This document shows positions 1-8,153 of a DNA stretch of 42,563 nucleotides, in pieces. Position 1 is the stretch's first letter. Each line of letters starts with the position of its first letter. Origin of the DNA: a bacterium. Lineage in GTDB: Bacteria; Vulcanimicrobiota; Vulcanimicrobiia; Vulcanimicrobiales; SCRA01. The stretch covers positions 1-42,563 of the forward strand of contig SCQY01000050.1 in assembly GCA_004298665.1 (NCBI GenBank), in the 5' to 3' direction. The notes below the pieces were generated by a model. That model ran no database searches. It was not told the origin of the DNA and saw only the letters and a program-made list of their open reading frames with translations. The translations under genes and the position numbers were made by a program.

Positions 1-237
1 ATCGCCGTGATGACGACGCACCTGGCCAGCCTCGACTCCGGGCGCGCCTTCATCCACGCCGTTTCGAGCCTGACGTTCAAGCAGATCTCCACGCTTGCCG
101 CACAGCGCGCCGACGGTGCGATCGAGCTGCCGGAGGAAGCGGGACCTATCGTCCGCCCCGCTGCCGCAGGGGACAATCCGGTCCGGCAGCAGACCTCGCC
201 CGAAGAAGCGCTGGACTGGCAGGACGTAAACGGCTGA
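1..237 (+). CDS. C-terminal end of an unidentified protein (5' truncated)
   Basis: The frame is open from the first base of the window and ends at TGA 235-237, so only the last 78 residues are present and the true start lies outside. The Met/Val codons at 7 and 10 are probably internal. The visible part has a short helical-looking stretch (SLTFKQISTLAAQ) followed by a Pro/Ala/Glu-rich tail ending in DWQDVNG, which looks like a disordered C-terminus. I recognise no domain and cannot assign a function. It converges on ilvE, with 7 bp between the two stop codons. Confidence 0.55.
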   Translation: MAVMTTHLASLDSGRAFIHAVSSLTFKQISTLAAQRADGAIELPEEAGPIVRPAAAGDNPVRQQTSPEEALDWQDVNG

Positions 238-244
238 GTGCGGG

Positions 245-1207
245 TTACCCCGCCGCCGACACCTTGCGTCCGCTGGATACGGGCGTGATCCACGAACGGT
301 AGCGCGGTTCGCGACCGTGCACGGCATTCTCGTAGACGCCCGTGATGCGCTTGGTGACCGGGCCGATCTTTCCGCTGCCGATCGTGCGGCGGTCCAGCGA
401 CACGATCGGTGCGATGCCGGCAGCCGAGCCGCAGAGAAAGGCTTCCTGACAGCCGTAGACTTCGGTACGGTCGATCGCGCGTTCGCGTACATCGAGTCCC
501 AGCACGTCGCGCGCGATCTCGATGATCGAGTTGCGCGTGATCCCCTCGAGGATGTTCTGGCTTGCGTCGGGCGTCACTAGCGCATCGTTCTTGATCATGA
601 AGAAGTTCTCGGCGGAGCCTTCGGAGACGTGTCCGTCGGCCGAGAGCATCAGCGCCTCGTCGAAACCGTTCTGCTGGGCTTCGCTCTTGGCGAATGCGGA
701 GTTGACGTAGGCGCCGGTGATCTTGCCGCGCGCGGGAATCGAGCAGTCGTCGACGCGCCGCCAGGAAGAGGTGCAGACGTTGAGGCCGTCTTCGCTGTCG
801 ATGTAGCGGTTGAAGGGGATCGCCACGATAGCGAAGGCGTCAAGGACTCCGTGGAGCCGCACGCCGATGTCCTGCCCCGCCTTGTACGCTAGCGGGCGGA
901 TGTAGACGTCGCTTTCGAAGCGATTGCGGATGCAGAGCTCGATGGTCGCCTCCACCATCTGATCGACGCTCATGCCGAGATCGATGTCGAGGATCTTCGC
1001 CGATTGCGTAATGCGCTCGTAGTGGGGCGCCAAGTGGAGCAGGTAGAGCTCGCGCTCCTCCGCGTTCCAGAAGCCGCGGACGCCTTCGAAGCAGCCGGTG
1101 CCGTAGTTGAGGCCGTGCGTGAGCAGGCCGACCTTGGCATCATCGTAGCGGACGTAGCCCTGGTCCTTGGTGTAGACGGTGAGATTCGCGAGCTGGCTGA
1201 GTTCCAT
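245..1207 (-). CDS. ilvE: Branched-chain amino acid aminotransferase
   Basis: PLP enzyme of fold type IV that transfers the amino group between glutamate and the keto acids of leucine, isoleucine and valine, in the cytoplasm. At 320 residues it has the normal length. It carries the group I IlvE hallmarks: HGLNYGTGCFEG near residue 31, the PLP lysine K162 in ARGKITGAYVNS, and EGSAENFF near 196. The start at 1207 is chosen because a strong AGGAGGGG lies just upstream; the frame runs open to 1270, but the extra N-terminal residues look non-native. It is last in a minus-strand run rsmI-metG-tatD-ilvE, 66 bp after tatD. D-amino acid aminotransferase or 4-amino-4-deoxychorismate lyase relatives are less likely because of the strong IlvE motifs. 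Confidence 0.93.
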   Translation of the reverse strand: MELSQLANLTVYTKDQGYVRYDDAKVGLLTHGLNYGTGCFEGVRGFWNAEERELYLLHLAPHYERITQSAKILDIDLGMSVDQMVEATIELCIRNRFESDVYIRPLAYKAGQDIGVRLHGVLDAFAIVAIPFNRYIDSEDGLNVCTSSWRRVDDCSIPARGKITGAYVNSAFAKSEAQQNGFDEALMLSADGHVSEGSAENFFMIKNDALVTPDASQNILEGITRNSIIEIARDVLGLDVRERAIDRTEVYGCQEAFLCGSAAGIAPIVSLDRRTIGSGKIGPVTKRITGVYENAVHGREPRYRSWITPVSSGRKVSAAG

Positions 1208-1273
1208 GGGTGCCCCTCCTGGGCCGCTCGTTCTCCCCGCTCCAGGGCGCGGCCCTCCGTCGCCCGGCAAAAG

Positions 1274-2080
1274 CTACCTTCCGGAGGGAGATTGGACGCT
1301 GTTGGTTAGATGGAAGAAGGCACGGGCGCGCGCGCTGCTCTCCGCGGCGAGACGCTCGAAGGGCACCCCCAGGAGATGCGCGACGAAGGCGGCGATCTCC
1401 ACGACGTATGCCGGCTCGTTGCGCGTGCCGCGGTGCGGCACGGGCGTCATGTAGGGGCAATCGGTCTCGAACACGAGGTGCTCGGAGCCGACGGCGGTGA
1501 CCGCCTCCCGAATACCGGCGGCGCTTTTGAACGTCACCGCGCCGCCGATGGCCAGCAGCAGGCCGAACTCTCCCGTCCAGCGGAGCGCATCCTCCACCCC
1601 GCCAGTGAAGCAGTGGATCAGTCCAGGGTAGCCTGCGGGAAGCTCCTCGCGCAGGATCTCCGCGAAGTTGCTCTCTGCCTCGCGCTGGTGGAAGACCAGC
1701 GGCTTTGCCGCGGCTACGGCGCCGCGGATCTGGCGGCGCAGCACGCGCTGCTGCGTCTCGCGCGGGCTGTGGTCGTAGTGGTAGTCCAGCCCGATCTCGC
1801 CCACGGCCACCACGCGCGGGTCACTGCACGCGGCGTCGAGGCGCGCTTCGAGATCGTCGGGGGCGTCCTTGGCTTCGTGCGGGTGGATGCCGAACGTAGC
1901 GTAGAGCTCCGGTGCTTCGTCGAACCTGCCGTGCGCCAGCGCGATCGCCGCGCGACTATCTTCAACGTCGCAGCCGATAGCGACGATTGCTTCCACTCCT
2001 GCCGCGCGCGCGCGGCGCAGGACCTCGGCGCGATCGCTCTCGTATTCGGCGCCGTGAACGTGGGCGTGGGTATCGATCAC
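1274..2080 (-). CDS. tatD: TatD family metal-dependent DNase/hydrolase
   Basis: Member of the TatD (YcfH/YabD) amidohydrolase-like family, 268 residues. Family members are metal-dependent 3'-5' exonucleases or deoxyribonucleases, and some act on D-aminoacyl-tRNA. Metal ligands are visible: HAH at residues 5-7, the glutamate in GEIGLDYHYD, the histidine of VFHQREAE, the histidine of LIHCFTGG and the aspartate of ETDCPYMTPVP. The start is GTG at 2080, 7 bp after the metG stop, so the two are probably translated from one message. Linkage of metG and tatD is common in bacteria and supports the call. The precise substrate cannot be read from the sequence. Confidence 0.92.
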   Translation of the reverse strand: MIDTHAHVHGAEYESDRAEVLRRARAAGVEAIVAIGCDVEDSRAAIALAHGRFDEAPELYATFGIHPHEAKDAPDDLEARLDAACSDPRVVAVGEIGLDYHYDHSPRETQQRVLRRQIRGAVAAAKPLVFHQREAESNFAEILREELPAGYPGLIHCFTGGVEDALRWTGEFGLLLAIGGAVTFKSAAGIREAVTAVGSEHLVFETDCPYMTPVPHRGTRNEPAYVVEIAAFVAHLLGVPFERLAAESSARARAFFHLTNSVQSPSGR

Positions 2081-2087
2081 CGCAGCG

Positions 2088-3629
2088 CTAAGCTCCCTCG
2101 ACCGCCGTCTCCAAGTGCGGAAAGAGCGGGGCGCCTTTGCTCACGTGCGTCCCTTCCGCCGCGACGCCCCAACGCAGCGCATCTGCCCACGGCTGGGCGG
2201 GCGTCTGCGCGAAGCCAAGCTGGCGCCACATCTCTTGGCTCTTGGCGGGCATGAACGGATGGAGCAGCACCGCCAGCCAACGCAGACCCTCGCAGAGACG
2301 GTACATGCAGGCATTGAGCGCCGCAGTCTCCCCGCGCTTCTTCAGTTCCCACGGCTTCGACTCGTCGATCATCTTATTGAGCGCGGTGACGAGCTGCCAA
2401 ATGTCCTCGAGGGCGTCGCGGAAGTTGCACGCCGGTACGCTCGCGGCGACGCGGCCGGCCAAGCCGGCGATGGGGAGGTTAGCGGCATCGGCCGGTGCGG
2501 GAACGCGTCCGTCGCAATACTTCTCCACCATCGTCAGCGTCCGGTTGAGCAGATTGCCGAGATCGTTGCCGAGATCGGCTTGATAGCGGCGGACGACTGC
2601 CTCCTCCGAGAAGTTGAAGTCCTGGCCGAACGGGGCTTCGCGCAGCAAGAAGTAGCGCACGGCGTCTGACGTAAAGCGTTGAGCAATCTCGAAGGGGTCA
2701 ACCACGTTGCCTTTCGACTTGGACATCTTCTCGTCGTTGAAGGTCAGCCAACCGTTGGCGATCACGCTCGTCGGCTCGGCCAGCCCCAGGCCCCAGAGCA
2801 CGGCCGGCCAGATGATGGTGTGAAAGCGCGCGATCTCCTTGCCGATGAGATGGACGTTGGCCGGCCAGAGGCGCTCGAAGAGCGCACGCTGCGCAGTATC
2901 CGGAGACTCCCAGCCGATGGCGGTGATGTAGTTGAGCAGCGCATCGAACCAGACGTAGATCACGCCTTCGCCGCCGGGGACGGGGATGCCCCAGGAGAGC
3001 GTGGCGCGCGTGATCGAGATGTCCTCCAGGCCGCTCTCCAAGATCGCCAGCATCTCGTTGTAGACGCGCTGCGGGCGCACCCACTGCGGGTGGGCCTTGA
3101 AGTGCGCCAGCAGGCGCTCGTTGTAGGCGGAGAGACGGAAGAACCAGTCCTGTTCGGAGAGCCACTTCACTTCGCGGCGACACTCCGGGTTCGGACAACG
3201 GCCGTCGATCAGCTTCGACTCCGGCCAGAACGTCTCGTCATTGGTGCAGTACCAGCCTTCGTACTTGCCGGGGTAGATGTCGCCGCGCTCGCGCAGGATC
3301 TCGAAGGCCCGCTGAACGCCGCGTTCGTGGCGCTCGTCGGTCGTTCGGATGAAGTCGTCGTTCGTAATCTGGTAGGCGTCGAGCAGAGATTTCCAGCGCG
3401 GGATCAAGCTGTCGACGAAGGCCTGCGGCTCGAGGCCCGCATTTCGTGCGTTCTCCGCGATCTTCTGACCGTGCTCGTCGGTACCGGTGAGGAAGTGCGC
3501 CGTCTCGTGCGTGCAGCGCGTCGTGCGCGCCATGACGTCGGCGGCGACCGTCGTGTAGGCGTGGCCGATGTGCGGGTTGCCGCTGACGTAGTAGATAGGT
3601 GTGGTGACGTAGAAAGCGCGCTGGCTCAC
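2088..3629 (-). CDS. metG: Methionyl-tRNA synthetase
   Basis: Class I aminoacyl-tRNA synthetase that charges tRNA-Met, 513 residues. The signature PHIGHAY is at 19-25 and KMSKS at 301-305. The zinc-knuckle insertion holds C128, C145 and C150, with Asp at the position where many homologues have a fourth Cys. The protein ends after the anticodon-binding helical domain and lacks the C-terminal EMAP/Trbp111-like tRNA-binding domain of longer MetRS forms. The start is GTG at 3629 behind AGGAG at a good distance. It lies 39 bp downstream of rsmI and just upstream of tatD in one minus-strand run. Confidence 0.97.
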   Translation of the reverse strand: MSQRAFYVTTPIYYVSGNPHIGHAYTTVAADVMARTTRCTHETAHFLTGTDEHGQKIAENARNAGLEPQAFVDSLIPRWKSLLDAYQITNDDFIRTTDERHERGVQRAFEILRERGDIYPGKYEGWYCTNDETFWPESKLIDGRCPNPECRREVKWLSEQDWFFRLSAYNERLLAHFKAHPQWVRPQRVYNEMLAILESGLEDISITRATLSWGIPVPGGEGVIYVWFDALLNYITAIGWESPDTAQRALFERLWPANVHLIGKEIARFHTIIWPAVLWGLGLAEPTSVIANGWLTFNDEKMSKSKGNVVDPFEIAQRFTSDAVRYFLLREAPFGQDFNFSEEAVVRRYQADLGNDLGNLLNRTLTMVEKYCDGRVPAPADAANLPIAGLAGRVAASVPACNFRDALEDIWQLVTALNKMIDESKPWELKKRGETAALNACMYRLCEGLRWLAVLLHPFMPAKSQEMWRQLGFAQTPAQPWADALRWGVAAEGTHVSKGAPLFPHLETAVEGA

Positions 3630-3668
3630 CGTGTTCTCCTAGGGGGCGATCGTTCGGAATCTTCGTCG

Positions 3669-4562
3669 TTAGTCGTGCGGGGGTGAGGAGCCTTCCTTGC
3701 GCCGCGCGGCCCGCGCATAGAGCGCGCGGCGTTCGCCCAGGCCCGCCGCAGCCAGGCTGCGCGCGATAGCCGAGACGCCCTCCCCGGCGGCCAGGAGCGC
3801 GTCGATGCGGTCGTCCACGGTCTCGGAATCCGGCGGCGCGTGGACCGCGGCGCCGCCCCCACCGATGACCAGCACCAGCTCGCCCCGCACCGGGGTAGAC
3901 AGCCCCGCCAGCACCTCGCGGGGGCTGCCCCACAGCCGCTGCTCGTGGAACTTTGTGTACTCCCGCAGGAGGAAGCAGCGCTCCACCTTTGCGCGCTCGG
4001 CGTCGCGCAGAGTCTGCTCGATGCGTCGAGGCGATTCGTACCACGCGCTCGCGCCCGCCGCCGCGGCCGCCTCGCCCAGCGCAGCGAGCCGCGCTCCGGC
4101 TGCCCGCGGCACGAAGCCGGCGAAGCGCAGGCCGACGATCGGGAAGCCCGAGATGACGGCCGCGGAGACGAAGGCGCAAGGCCCCGGCAGTACGTCGAAC
4201 GGGATGCCCGCTTCGCGTGCAGCGGCGATGAGGTCCGCACCGGGATCGCTCACGCCGGGCATCCCCGCGTCGCTCACCACGGCGACCGTCTTTCCGGCAT
4301 TGGCCAACGCCAGCAGCTTGGGCCCTGCCGTGCGGGCGTTGTGCTCGTGATAGGCGTGGAGCGGCTTCCCCGCGATCTCGAAGCGTGTCAGCAGCTTGCG
4401 CGTAACGCGCGTGTCCTCGCAGGCGATGGCATCGGCAGCGCGCAGGGTCTCCAGGGCGCGCAGCGTCAGGTCGCCGAGGTTGCCCAGCGGCGTTGGAACG
4501 AGCACGATGCGCCCGGACGGAGCGGAGGCCTCCACGGCGTCTCGTTCGAACAGCCGGGCCAT
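3669..4562 (-). CDS. rsmI: 16S rRNA (cytidine1402-2'-O)-methyltransferase
   Basis: SAM-dependent tetrapyrrole-methylase-fold enzyme that 2'-O-methylates C1402 in the decoding centre of 16S rRNA. Family motifs are clear: VPTPLGNLGDLTLRALETL near the N-terminus, CEDTRVTRKLL, VVSDAGMPGVSDPG and LPGPCAFVSA. The ATG at 4562 is preferred because GAGG lies 7-8 nt upstream; a GTG five codons earlier (4577) is the alternative. The ATG shares its CATG tetranucleotide with the divergent gene starting at 4561, so no intergenic space separates the two. It heads the metG-tatD-ilvE run. About 297 residues is slightly longer than typical, because of an Arg/Ala-rich C-terminal tail. Confidence 0.95.
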   Translation of the reverse strand: MARLFERDAVEASAPSGRIVLVPTPLGNLGDLTLRALETLRAADAIACEDTRVTRKLLTRFEIAGKPLHAYHEHNARTAGPKLLALANAGKTVAVVSDAGMPGVSDPGADLIAAAREAGIPFDVLPGPCAFVSAAVISGFPIVGLRFAGFVPRAAGARLAALGEAAAAAGASAWYESPRRIEQTLRDAERAKVERCFLLREYTKFHEQRLWGSPREVLAGLSTPVRGELVLVIGGGGAAVHAPPDSETVDDRIDALLAAGEGVSAIARSLAAAGLGERRALYARAARRKEGSSPPHD

Positions 4563-5817
4563 GCGCACCTCTGCCACCGTCGAGCTTCGCGGTCACCTTA
4601 TCGATTCGGGCATCTTCCAGCGCGTGTTGGAGACGATGGCCGATGCCGACGCGGAGTATACGATCGACGTCTTCGACGTCGGGCACACCAAGGCCGACCC
4701 CAGCTATGCGCGCGTGACCGTTTTCGGCTTGGATCCGGAGCCGTTCGCCGCGTTGCTGGATGATCTGCGCGCTACGGGCGCAACGGTGCTCGAGGACGCT
4801 GACGCGCGCAGCGAGCCGGCGCCGGCCGGGGGCGTCCTCCCCGAAGACTTCTACGCCACCACGAACCTGGAGACCGAAGTGCGTCTGCGCGGCGAGTGGG
4901 TACCGGTTGCGCTCCCGGAGATGGACTGCGCCATCGTGGTGCGGGACGGCCGCCCGATCACCCTCGCTGGTTACGACGTGCGCGCCGGTGAGGCCGTCGT
5001 GGTCGGTCACGAAGGGGTGCGCGTCAAGCCGCTCGAGCGCCCACGTAGTCGCGCCGTCTTCGAGTTCATGTCGAGCGCCGTCTCCAGCGAGAAGCCTAAG
5101 GAGTCACTGGTCGCTGAGATCGCGCGCGAGCTGCGCGCCTGCCTCGACGGCGGCAAGCGTGTGCTGGTGGTGGGGGGGCCGGCCATCGTGCACACGGGTG
5201 CGGCACGCTACCTAGCCGCGCTGATCCGTGAGGGCTACGTCAACGCGCTCTTCGCCGGCAATGCGCTTGCCGTGCACGACATCGAATCGCAGTTTTTCGG
5301 CACCTCGCTGGGCGTCGATCTCGACAATGCCTACCCAGTGGAGCACGGCCACGTGCACCACTTGCGCACCGTCAATCGCGTGCGTACCTTCGGCGGCATC
5401 CAGGCGGCCATCGATCGCGGTGCGTTGCGCGGCGGAATCATGTACGAGGCCTATCGCACAGGTATTCCCGTGGTACTCGCCGGTTCCATCCGCGACGATG
5501 GCCCGCTCCCGGACGTCATCACCGACGTGATGGATGCGCAGAAAGCCATGCGCACCGTCGTGCCGGAGGTGGGTGTAGCGTTGATGATCTGCACGCTGCT
5601 GCACTCTATCGCCGTGGGCAACATGCTGCCGGCCAGCGTGCGCGTGGTCAACGTGGACATCAATCCCGCCAGCGTCACCAAGCTCTCCGATCGCGGCTCC
5701 TTCCAGACCATCGGCCTGGTGACCGATGCTGCAGCGTTTCTGCGCGAGCTCTGCGCGGCGCTGAAAGTGAGCGTGGAGCCGCCCAGCCCCGCATCACCAG
5801 CGGGCAAACTGGCGTAA
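4561..5817 (+). CDS. LOR/SDH-domain protein, probable ornithine cyclodeaminase (TIGR00300-like)
   Basis: 418-residue stand-alone member of the family with the LOR/SDH bifunctional-enzyme conserved region. The N-terminal part (ELRGHLIDSGIFQRVLE, then an ACT-like fold to about residue 90) precedes a nucleotide-binding domain with VLVVGGPAIVHTGAARYL. The hallmark FFGTSLGVDLDNAYPVEHGH matches the C-terminal domain of cyanobacterial AgrE/ArgZ-type proteins and archaeal homologues. Some of these convert ornithine to proline and ammonia using NAD; that activity is inferred here, not shown. The N-terminal arginine-dihydrolase domain of AgrE is absent. The start is ATG 4561; residues encoded further upstream overlap rsmI antisense and look non-native. 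It is followed 10 bp later by the ycaQ-like gene. Confidence 0.85.
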   Translation: MRTSATVELRGHLIDSGIFQRVLETMADADAEYTIDVFDVGHTKADPSYARVTVFGLDPEPFAALLDDLRATGATVLEDADARSEPAPAGGVLPEDFYATTNLETEVRLRGEWVPVALPEMDCAIVVRDGRPITLAGYDVRAGEAVVVGHEGVRVKPLERPRSRAVFEFMSSAVSSEKPKESLVAEIARELRACLDGGKRVLVVGGPAIVHTGAARYLAALIREGYVNALFAGNALAVHDIESQFFGTSLGVDLDNAYPVEHGHVHHLRTVNRVRTFGGIQAAIDRGALRGGIMYEAYRTGIPVVLAGSIRDDGPLPDVITDVMDAQKAMRTVVPEVGVALMICTLLHSIAVGNMLPASVRVVNVDINPASVTKLSDRGSFQTIGLVTDAAAFLRELCAALKVSVEPPSPASPAGKLA

Positions 5818-5827
5818 CCACAGGCCG

Positions 5828-7042
5828 ATGACGAAGAATACGCCATTACGCGCAGCCGAGGCGCGGCGCATCGCGCTGGCCGCGCAGGGCTTTGGATCTC
5901 GCCATGCGGCAGGCGTACGGCGAAGCACGCTGTTTGCGACGATCGCCCGGCTGGGATTGCTTCAGATCGACTCCGTGAACGTGCTGGTCCGCTCGCATTT
6001 CATTCCCGGATTCTCGCGCCTGGGACCATACGACCGCACGCTGCTGGAGACGTTGGCGTACGGGCGATCGGCCAGACTCTTCGAGTATTGGGCCCATGAG
6101 GCGTCGCTGCTGCCCTTGGAGACGTTTCCACTGCTGCGCTGGCGCATGGATCGCGCGCAGCGGGCAATCGGCATCTATTCCGGCATCGCGCAGCTGGCGC
6201 GCGAGAAGCCGCGTTTCATCGCCAAGGTGCGCGAGACGATCGAGGAGCGCGGGCCGCTGAGCGCCTCGGACTTCGGTGGCGCCAAAGGCGAAGGGGGCTG
6301 GTGGGGCTGGAGCGACACGAAACGCGCGCTGGAGTACCTCTTCTGGTCGGGCGCCGTGACGACGGCGAGGCGCCGCAACAGCTTCGAGCGCGTCTACGAC
6401 CTCGTTGAACGCGTGATTCCCGCCGAGATCATCGCGGCTCCCACGCCGACGGAGGAGCAAGCGCAGCGCGAGCTGCTGCTCGTCTCGGCGCGCGCGCTCG
6501 GCGTTGCCACCGAAGCCGACCTGCGGGACTACTTCCGTCTGGACGCACGTGACGCCAAGGCGCGCGTCGCGGAGCTGGTGGAGGACGGCAAGCTGCTCAC
6601 GGTCTCGATCGAAGGCTGGAAACAGCCGGCCTACCTGGATCCGGAGCGGAAGCTGCCGCGCCGCATGGAGGTGAGTGCGCTGCTCTCGCCTTTCGACTCG
6701 TTGATCTGGCATCGTCCGCGCGCTAGCCGTCTCTTTGGTTTCGACTACCGCCTCGAGATCTATACGCCTTCGCACAAGCGGGTCCACGGCTACTACGTGC
6801 TTCCGTACCTGCTGAACGGCGCGCTTGTCGCACGGGTCGATATGAAGGCAGATCGCGCCGCGAGGAAGCTCGTGGTGCACGCGGTCCACGTCGAGGAAGG
6901 CGTCGCCAGGAGCGATGTTCTGCCGCACCTCGAGAAGGATCTTCAGGCGATGGCGGAATGGCTGGGTCTAGAGAGCGTCTCGCTTCCGCCGTTTATGGGT
7001 TCTCGCCAATGTCGAGAGCCGCGTGCTCGAGCGCTTCGATAA
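5828..7042 (+). CDS. ycaQ: Winged-helix DNA glycosylase, YcaQ/AlkX-like (HTH_42 family)
   Basis: 404-residue protein of the HTH_42 family that includes AlkZ and E. coli YcaQ/AlkX, DNA glycosylases acting on interstrand crosslinks or bulky alkyl lesions. Length and architecture fit: three winged-helix-like modules and a C-terminal beta region with RLFGFDYRLEIYTP and HGYYVLPYLLNG. The catalytic Q-x-D appears as Q46-I-D48 in GLLQIDSVNV. The YcaQ assignment is from family knowledge; the lesion specificity is not visible. It follows the LOR/SDH gene by 10 bp. Its 3' end overlaps the convergent LysR gene by 50 bp (6993-7042), which may make the tail variable. Confidence 0.85.
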   Translation: MTKNTPLRAAEARRIALAAQGFGSRHAAGVRRSTLFATIARLGLLQIDSVNVLVRSHFIPGFSRLGPYDRTLLETLAYGRSARLFEYWAHEASLLPLETFPLLRWRMDRAQRAIGIYSGIAQLAREKPRFIAKVRETIEERGPLSASDFGGAKGEGGWWGWSDTKRALEYLFWSGAVTTARRRNSFERVYDLVERVIPAEIIAAPTPTEEQAQRELLLVSARALGVATEADLRDYFRLDARDAKARVAELVEDGKLLTVSIEGWKQPAYLDPERKLPRRMEVSALLSPFDSLIWHRPRASRLFGFDYRLEIYTPSHKRVHGYYVLPYLLNGALVARVDMKADRAARKLVVHAVHVEEGVARSDVLPHLEKDLQAMAEWLGLESVSLPPFMGSRQCREPRARALR

Positions 7043-7898
7043 AGGCGCGCGCAGCAGGCGTAGGCTCCCGGTCCCGGCGGCGGATCACGCTTACCGCGCG
7101 CTCGATCGAGAGGTCGCTGAGGTTGATGGTCGCCAGGCCTTTGGCTTCCACCTGCGTCAGCGAGGAGACCCACGCGATGCCTAATCCTACTTTGACCGCG
7201 GCACGGATCGCTTCAGCGCTGCCGATCTCGATCGTGTGCTCGAATGTGACGCCGGTCTGAGCGAGTGCTGCGCTCACTGCCTCACGCATCCCCGAGCCGG
7301 GCTCGCGCAGGATCAGTGTCTCGCCTTTCAGCGCGGCGGCGGCCACGGTGCGTTCGGCAAGCGGGTGGTCCGCCGAGACGATGCAGCGCAGCACGTCGCG
7401 GTAGAATGGCGAGACCAAGATCTCGGGGTGTTGAACGGCCACCTCGATAACCCCCACGTCGGCCAACTCATCGAGCACCGCTTCGACGACGGCGCTGCTG
7501 TAGCCGATCTGCAAGCTGACGGTGAGCGCGGGGTGGGTGTGCCGTAGATTCGCAAGCGCGAGTGGGGCGAGGAACGCGCCCGCCGTGAGGCTCGCGCCGA
7601 CGGTAAGTCGCCCGCCCATGCCGGCGCGGTAGTCGGCTACGATTTTCGTGGCGCGTTCGCTCTCGGTCCGAATGCGCCGCCCGACGCGTGCCAGCTCATG
7701 CCCGAGCGGCGTGGCGCTGATCGCGCGCCCGTGCTTCGTCACGAGCGGCAGCCCGCACTCCAGCGCCAGCCCCTCGACCTGCTGTGAGATCGCCGACTCG
7801 CCGACGCCCAGACGCTCCGCCGCCTTGTAGAAACTTTCTGTTTCGACCGCATGCGAGAGCACGATGAGCCGATCGAGGTCTATCCCACGCTGCGCCAT
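6993..7898 (-). CDS. LysR family transcriptional regulator
   Basis: 301-residue LysR-type regulator. An N-terminal winged helix (about residues 9-68: FYKAAERLGVGESAISQQVEGLALECGLPL) is followed by a linker helix and a substrate-binding domain (GRLTVGASLTAGAFLAPLALANL onwards), resembling the CysB/CbbR/YwfM-type half of the family. The usual FxAVAE of the recognition helix region is changed to LSHAVETESFYKAAERL. The effector and targets are unknown. The natural divergent partner is absent: upstream is a 255-bp gap followed by the comEC stop. The regulator may act on itself or on distant genes. Candidate dyads lie in that gap (see 8016-8030). Confidence 0.93.
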   Translation of the reverse strand: MAQRGIDLDRLIVLSHAVETESFYKAAERLGVGESAISQQVEGLALECGLPLVTKHGRAISATPLGHELARVGRRIRTESERATKIVADYRAGMGGRLTVGASLTAGAFLAPLALANLRHTHPALTVSLQIGYSSAVVEAVLDELADVGVIEVAVQHPEILVSPFYRDVLRCIVSADHPLAERTVAAAALKGETLILREPGSGMREAVSAALAQTGVTFEHTIEIGSAEAIRAAVKVGLGIAWVSSLTQVEAKGLATINLSDLSIERAVSVIRRRDREPTPAARAFIEALEHAALDIGENP

Positions 7899-8153
7899 GA
7901 CACGTAGCCGCCGTCATCGTACTGTGGCATGGGGAGATCGTACCCAGCCGGGTCGCCGTGCTACCGCACGCAACGCTCGCTTGCCATGGGCTATTCGCGG
8001 GATCGTCATGGGGTATTCCTACCTGTGGAACGGTAGTATGCCCGCACTGCTCAACCCACGCCCCTGGGCGGCGTAGCCCGCGCAGACGGATAGCGGCGTG
8101 CACGATTGGTCGCCCAGATCGCGAGACTCGGGCGAACGGCAGCATAGTCCGCT
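7899..8153. other. 255-bp gap between comEC stop and LysR start
   Basis: No convincing open frame, tRNA or rRNA is visible. The gap should hold the LysR promoter. The clearest structure is the inverted repeat TTCC-TACCTGT-GGAA at 8016-8030, which contains a T-N11-A core of the kind LysR proteins bind. It is flanked by imperfect outer arms (GGGTA at 8012-8015 region, GGTAGTATGCCC from 8032). No U-tract terminator for comEC was found. Confidence 0.4.
8016..8030. promoter_or_regulatory. Candidate LysR-type operator dyad
   Basis: Perfect 4-bp arms TTCC/GGAA separated by 7 bp, containing TCC-N7-GGA, a T-N11-A LysR box. It sits about 120 bp upstream of the LysR start, somewhat far for classical autoregulation but within range. 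Such short dyads occur by chance, so this is only a candidate. Confidence 0.25.

Noticed and set aside
3238-5010. Minus-strand frame crossing metG, rsmI and the LOR/SDH gene
   Set aside because: It crosses three well-supported genes and encodes low-complexity Arg/Ala sequence.
7899-8153. A possible tRNA (including tRNA-Sec) in the larger gaps
   Set aside because: I looked for cloverleaf-like arms and a CCA or T-loop pattern in gaps at 7899, 19031, 25668, 33456 and 42037 and saw none; a covariance search would be decisive.
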